A stretch of 64,000 nt of DNA from Cadophora sp. MPI-SDFR-AT-0126 (taxonomy: Eukaryota > Ascomycota > Leotiomycetes > Helotiales > Ploettnerulaceae). The position numbers and the translations under genes are program-made. The DNA lies in the NCBI GenBank assembly GCA_020747065.1, contig JAGMVK010000007.1, positions 1,488,001 through 1,552,000 on the forward strand. The letters run 5' to 3'. Positions 59,141 through 64,000 of the stretch are shown piece after piece (the stretch's first letter is position 1; each line of letters starts with the position of its first letter). Under the pieces are notes generated by a model. It was not told the DNA's origin. It did no database searches and saw only the letters and a program-made list of their open reading frames with translations.

Positions 59141-61006
59141 ATGGCACCTCCCACATTCGAGCCCGACAGCAATAGCAACAATGCGAACGAAACTTCCTCC
59201 CTCCTGCCGAGAGATAACCTCCCTCACAACCCCGCCACATCCTCGTTCGTACATCCTACGCACTCCACCAATGTGATAATTGGCATCTTGTTCACTATTG
59301 TATTCGTGCTCGCCTTCGGATCGACCATGATGGCAGTACCTGCTATGCGATTGGCTGAGAATATAATCTGCCACCATCACTACAACAAAATTGAAGGGCC
59401 AGGGCATATTGGATTTGGGGACAACATCGATGAAGCATTGTGTAAAGGAGATGAGGTGCAGAAGGAGTTGAATGTTCTATTCTCGGTTATACCCGTGCTG
59501 GAGGCGATACCGTGTAGGATTGACTACGGCACCTAAAAAGTCAAGGGCTAATGTTGAATAGCACTGGTGACTATTGTTCCGTACGGGCTGCTAGCCGATA
59601 GGTATGCCCACATTCCCTATCGTATGGATGGATTGACTGACTTGTCGCAGAATTGGACGTAAACCGGTCATTATTTTATCACTTGTCGGACTGCTTCTGA
59701 ACGCTTGCTGGGACATTATTGTCATGTGGTTTTGGAAAACCATACCATTGCGGGCCATTTGGGCTGATGTTATCTTTACCTTCATTGGTGGTGGAGATTC
59801 TGTATCTCTGATGATATTCTATGTAGGTATTGGGAAACTCTCCCCCTGTCTGCCCGAATGTCTCAGGGCTTCTTATGGACGGATTTGACCAGGCCCAAGA
59901 CATCCTTGATGAAACATTGCTGACTTTCTCTGCTTAGGCCACAATAAGTGATATCACTACCGAGGAGAACAGGCATGTCTGCCTCAAAGACTTTACTAAT
60001 ACATTTTGCTGACACGCACAGGTCAAATATTTTTCTCCTTGGTACATGTGCTGGTCTTCTCGCCGAACTTATCGGTCCAGCTGTAGCATCAGCGCTCATG
60101 GCGAAGTCTCCATGGCTTCCTTTCTTCTTGGGACCTGTCATAATAGTCCTCGGCACCTTGATGATTCTATTCGTTCCCGAGACTCTTCACCTACGCGCTC
60201 GAGCCACAGCTTCTGCTGCCTTGACTTCTGACTCAGCATCAGACCGGATTGTCTCGAATGCTAAAGTGGACGATTCTACATTTTTCAGAGCTGTCAAATC
60301 GCAAGCCCTAAACACACTTAAGGAGCTTTGGAACTCCATGGCGGTACTGCATTCACTACCAATTTTCCTGCTCCTGCTTGCCTTCATCAGCCCTCCATTT
60401 GGCCTCCTATCAATAGGCCTCTGCCTACGTTACATATCGAGACGCTTTGGCTGGACACTAAGTGATGCTGGATTTCTCCTTAGTCTTCGCGCTTTCGTCA
60501 ACATCATCCTCTTACTCATTATCATCCCCATGTTCTCGCACATACTCGTCAAATATCTCCATCTCTCTTCCAGAGCAAAGGACCTTCTCCTCGCTCGGGC
60601 TTCCGTCATTATTCTCGTCGTTGGTGCGCTGTTCATCGCAGCCAGTCCGACAATAGGTCTGACTATTTTGGGTATAATAGTCTGGACACTGGGGACTGGC
60701 TTTGTTGGTCTCATACGGTCAGTGATCACTACTTTGGTCGATCAGGAACACATTGGGCGATTGTACGCCGCTGTTTCCGTCGTGGAGACGACCGCTTCGT
60801 TGATTGCCGGCCCTTTACTTGGAGCTTTGTATACCTGGGGCTTGAAATGGAAAGGGCCGTGGATCGGACTACCTTTCTATTGCCTTACAGGTATTACATT
60901 CATCAGCAGTATTGGTGTTTTCACGTTCTCGTACTTTGAAGAAAAGAAAGACGGCGCCGAGTACAACACACATGACGAAGAAAGAGATTCCGTCAGGAAC
61001 GTCTAG
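59141..61006 (+). CDS. MFS transporter
   Basis: Five exons: 59141-59513, 59562-59601, 59651-59822, 59938-59972 (35 nt) and 60022-61006. They encode 534 residues with about 12 hydrophobic segments. The major-facilitator motif A, GLLADRIGRKP, lies at about residue 133-143, rebuilt across an intron. Intron 4 (59973-60021) begins with GC; only the donor AG|GCATGT keeps phase and restores EENRSNIF. The N-terminus carries an acidic-dileucine-like SSLLPRD. The sequence resembles fungal MFS proteins with a long hydrophilic first loop; the substrate is not predictable. The stop at 61006 follows an acidic tail (HDEERDSVRNV). It probably acts in the plasma or vacuolar membrane. Confidence 0.9.
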
Positions 61007-61721
61007 GATTCTAGCTCTCGGATGTGACGGTACATGACAGCAAGTATAGCATATTTGTTCTGTGAGAATTCTTCAATAGCATACATGGTGTGTTGTCATA
61101 TTTGAACCTCATGAAATTACCTCACAATCTTGTCGGGTACTCTCCTGTTGTCAGAAGTTCAGGAGCCACAGCACTTGTGGTTGACAAATTTTTGTTGATG
61201 TTGCTCGGTTTTAATTGCTAAGCCCTGCAGAGTCAAAGAAGCACTGGTTACCAAATGCACATGCTCACCTTAACACCGAGTCCGCGAAACTTTCTCTCGG
61301 GTTGTTTCGTAAACATGGAATTGAGGTGGCTTGTCGCTCAGGTATGAGGTCCTGTGAGCTGAAAGTTCTCAAATTCGCTCAATAGGTCATGAAGGAATGC
61401 AATATATTCAAGGACATCCCACTACCAGCTCAGAATCGTTTTATCAATGTCAGAGGTTGAGAACGTTGCTTAAGGCGCTCCAAATTCATTTCGCGTCCTG
61501 TTTTGGTGGATGTTCCGTGCATAACATCCCTTGAAATTGGTGCATACGAAGCTATGTACAAGTCTAATGACCTAAGTGACCCAAGTTTCCTGGTATCCGA
61601 ACCCCAATTTTGCAACTTGACCAGGCAGAAACAAAGGAAACCCATCTATACCTCCAAAACACCATTTATGTCTACCCACCATGCTAGAGACAAGCAAGAA
61701 ACGATTCGAGATGTCGAGTAT
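61007..61721. other. Convergent intergenic region
   Basis: About 0.7 kb between the 3' ends of the MFS gene and the small secreted protein gene. No coding signal was recognised. Confidence 0.4.
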
Positions 61722-62344
61722 TTATGTGGAAGGCACTGTCGGAGCTGTCGTCTTGACGGTCACTGGCAGTGCGCCATCAGGAATGGCAGATGCCTCTGCG
61801 GATGCATCCCAGTAGAGGCCATATACACCATTGGTGGTGGAGTTTGCCGCCCAGAACATCAGCTCCAGGTCAGAGTCGCTGGCAGAGTATGCAACCGACT
61901 TTCCGAAAAGAGAGAAACCGACATTCACGGCACCATCTGGAAGAGATGCATTTGTTGAATAGCCGACCTGGGAGAAAGAACCGGAGGTAGGAATGATGTA
62001 CATGGAAAGGGTTTCGTTGAAGGAGACGGTAGAAGAGTTGGCTGTGATGGTCCATGGGACTGTGGAGTCCGAGCTGTCAATGGTGAAGGTGACGTTGGTG
62101 GAGACTGAAGCATTGGATGGGCCAGAGAGTCCGATGTAAGCAAGACCTTCCCAGAAGTCAGTGACGGGTAAGTTGATGAAGAAGGCAGCTACGTACCATC
62201 GGCGTAGATGAGCGGAAGCCCTGTGTCAATGCCGTAGGCATAAAGAGTCACGCCCGATACAGCCTCACGTCTGAACGTTGCTGCTGCATTGACAATGGAA
62301 CCAAATGTCATCAGAGAGACAATGTTGGAGGTGGTGAACAACAT
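61722..62344 (-). CDS. Small secreted protein, unknown function
   Basis: Two exons, 62344-62197 and 62146-61722, give 190 residues. The N-terminus (MLFTTSNIVSLMTFGSIVNA) is a signal peptide. The mature part begins with VTLYAYGIDTGLPLIYADGLAYIG and is rich in Ser, Thr and Asn with several Asn-X-Ser/Thr sites (NASVS, NVTF, NSST, NETL, NSTT). It has no cysteine pattern typical of effectors. I recall similar hypothetical secreted proteins in other moulds with the YAYG...GLP.FYADG opening, but no function. A cell-wall or secreted glycoprotein is likely. Confidence 0.75.
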
Positions 62345-63597
62345 ATTGAGCGAAGGTGGACAGATCAAGAAGAGATTGTGTCAAGGAAAGTTACTTCAAA
62401 GGACAAGGTTCGATTGATGACTTGGAATGAAGGTAAGACAGAACAGGTTGGTTGTGCTGTCCTGCAAACAGAAGTCATCCACTACTTATCTTCGTAACCA
62501 CTTGCTGGTTACTTGGCAGGATGAAGATATTTTCGGATGGGGAAAAGTATATCGCTGAGTATCCTTTTCTGGACTACATGACGCGTGTTGACTCTTAGCA
62601 GATCAGCCAAACCTATGTCCACCTCATCGAGGCTGAGGCGTCGATACTGTTGAAGCTCTCTCCACCCCGGAGATGACGAAAATCCTGCGCCTTCATTCGC
62701 GCACGATTCTCTGAATGTCATCAGAAGATTCTGAAACAGAGGCGCGAGGATATCCTAGACCGGACTTCCCGTTATCTTTGCTCTTCCGTACGGTGCCCAA
62801 GGATGAATGTCGGTACGTACCCTTCGTGGTATCCACCAGGTGACTCGCGTATCGACCCCCACTCGCAGTTCCCACTACCTTAATGCCAAGACCAAAAATA
62901 GAATTATTGTGCTCCGTGCCCTTCGGTACTCTCCCTTTTGAGCCTCCTCCGGAACCCACATCTTCTCCGGAACCCACAATCTTCTGGAATATGTGCCCCA
63001 GAAGTATCTTGGCCTCTTTAGATTCAGTTAAACATTCAGCTGGCATAATAGCGGCCGCGCAAGCCGACGACGTTTAAGTTTCAATGACTCTCGTTGGACC
63101 GACATTTCGTTTCGCTTAACTTGACAAGGCGACCTTGCCTGACCAAGTTTACCTTTTTAAGCATATCTGCTTTACACGGGCCAATTATCGCACCGCGTTG
63201 AACTCAGCCTTCTGGAGCAGCTACCCGGAAAGCGAGACTGGGCTAGTAAGAAACCTGGACTTTTGTCGTCCAGGATGTCGTGTCTGTTTGAAGTATTTTG
63301 CGTTCAAGTGATACTAAGCTTTGAGAGCAATCCCAATTGGGTTTTGATCATGAGCCACGCGGTGGGATGTCGTGAGAGCATCCAAAAATGGCAACGGGAA
63401 TACTTGGGCGAAGTTCGGGTAGCTTGAACCAGTGCCGAGTAGAGGTTATGGAAGATATATAACTAGATCAATTGCCTTCATAATACAGTCATCATCGGCC
63501 ATCGATCTATCCTCTTCTCTATCCAACAACCTCGACTTTCTTTCCCCTCTTTCCTCATTGTTTGTTCCATAGCCATCTGTCTTTACAGCTTCTCATC
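62345..63597. promoter_or_regulatory. Divergent promoter region with laccase TATA box
   Basis: About 1.25 kb between divergent starts. TATATAA at 63456-63462 lies about 136 bases before the laccase ATG, and a strong CT-rich leader follows (63500-63560), the usual arrangement for highly expressed secreted fungal enzymes. A minus-strand open frame at 62693-63046 has Gly/Ser-rich content and no motif. Confidence 0.5.
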
Positions 63598-64000
63598 ATG
63601 CATTTCCGACCTTCGCTTCTGGCATCTAGCCTAGCTCTCTTCTTCTCGGTTGCTTCAGCAGCTCCATCTGTTTCCCGCGACACAGGGATTCTCAGCAAGA
63701 GATGCACCAACTCTGCAAGTGATCGTTCTTGCTGGGGAGACTACGATCTCACTACAGACTATTACACCACTGTTCCCGACACAGGGGTAACTCGAGAGTA
63801 CTATCTTGAACTCGTCAACACTACAGCCTCTTTAGATGGAGTCGAGAGAATGGCCTTGCTTGTCAATGGAACCTTTCCCGGACCAACCTTGTTTGCTGAT
63901 TGGGGTGACACTGTTGGTAAGTAAAGTGGCTTTTTTTTGGCCTACATTTTGGCTAACAGATACATAGTTGTCAAACTTTACAACGGGCTCGCAAATAACG
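63598..64000 (+). CDS. Laccase / multicopper oxidase, N-terminal part only
   Basis: Exons 63598-63916 and 63968-64000 (cut by the window edge). Residues 1-21 form a signal peptide, followed by a short propeptide ending in a Lys-Arg site (ILSKR) and then CTNSASDRSCWGDYDLTTDYYT, a typical ascomycete laccase start. YLELVNTTASLDGVERMALLVNGTFPGPTLFADWGDTVVVKLYN is the opening of cupredoxin domain 1. The copper-binding HWHG lies outside the window. Laccases oxidise phenols with O2; roles in pigment formation or lignin-phenol turnover depend on the paralogue. Confidence 0.92.

Noticed and set aside
62693..63046. Gly/Ser-rich 117-codon minus-strand frame
   Set aside because: It is low-complexity, has no homology that I can see, and lies in a divergent promoter region.

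Overview
The window looks like nuclear DNA of a filamentous ascomycete (Pezizomycotina, possibly Leotiomycetes). Genes are well spaced on both strands. Introns are mostly about 47-125 nt with GT..AG ends and CTAAC-type branch sites. The gene families are typical of moulds: a secreted laccase, Zn2Cys6 regulators, a LaeA-like methyltransferase, 2EXR proteins, an ankyrin protein and acid trehalase. The genus-level placement is inference. All products come from reading conceptual translations; no database search was possible. Splice sites were chosen by hand, so that reading phase is kept and family motifs join.

Layout. 1-12 kb: a WKF-domain nucleolar protein (cut by the left edge) is divergent from proteasome subunit alpha-1. 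Then come a doubtful small gene, a TMEM234-type membrane protein, a Zn2Cys6 regulator and a secreted alpha/beta hydrolase. 12-23 kb: a Fic1/Inn1-type C2 cytokinesis protein, a small lipocalin-like protein, and a dynamin-like GTPase tail-to-tail with a DUF985 cupin. 25-36 kb: acid trehalase, an ankyrin protein, a PLP decarboxylase and a LaeA-like methyltransferase. 37-42 kb: an intact 2EXR gene, a frameshifted 2EXR gene, an RBR ubiquitin ligase with a damaged RING2, and a single-pass membrane protein with a PY motif. 45-54 kb: a 1022-residue disordered orphan, a UPF0390 protein, and a second Zn2Cys6 regulator tail-to-tail with a short-chain dehydrogenase that carries a premature stop. 54-64 kb: a doubtful Cys-rich gene, a 486-residue orphan, an NAD(P)-binding epimerase-like enzyme, an MFS transporter, a small secreted protein and the start of a laccase.

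There is no clear biosynthetic cluster and no rRNA, tRNA, transposon or CRISPR that I could support. Housekeeping genes (proteasome, TMEM234, Fic1, trehalase) alternate with accessory genes. Three accessory genes look to be decaying: the second 2EXR gene, the RBR ligase and the dehydrogenase. The most interesting observation is the RBR ligase. Two in-frame stops in RING2 lie inside a possible alternative intron that would remove both and keep the reading frame, at the cost of most of the RING2 zinc ligands. I found no convincing new multi-gene system.
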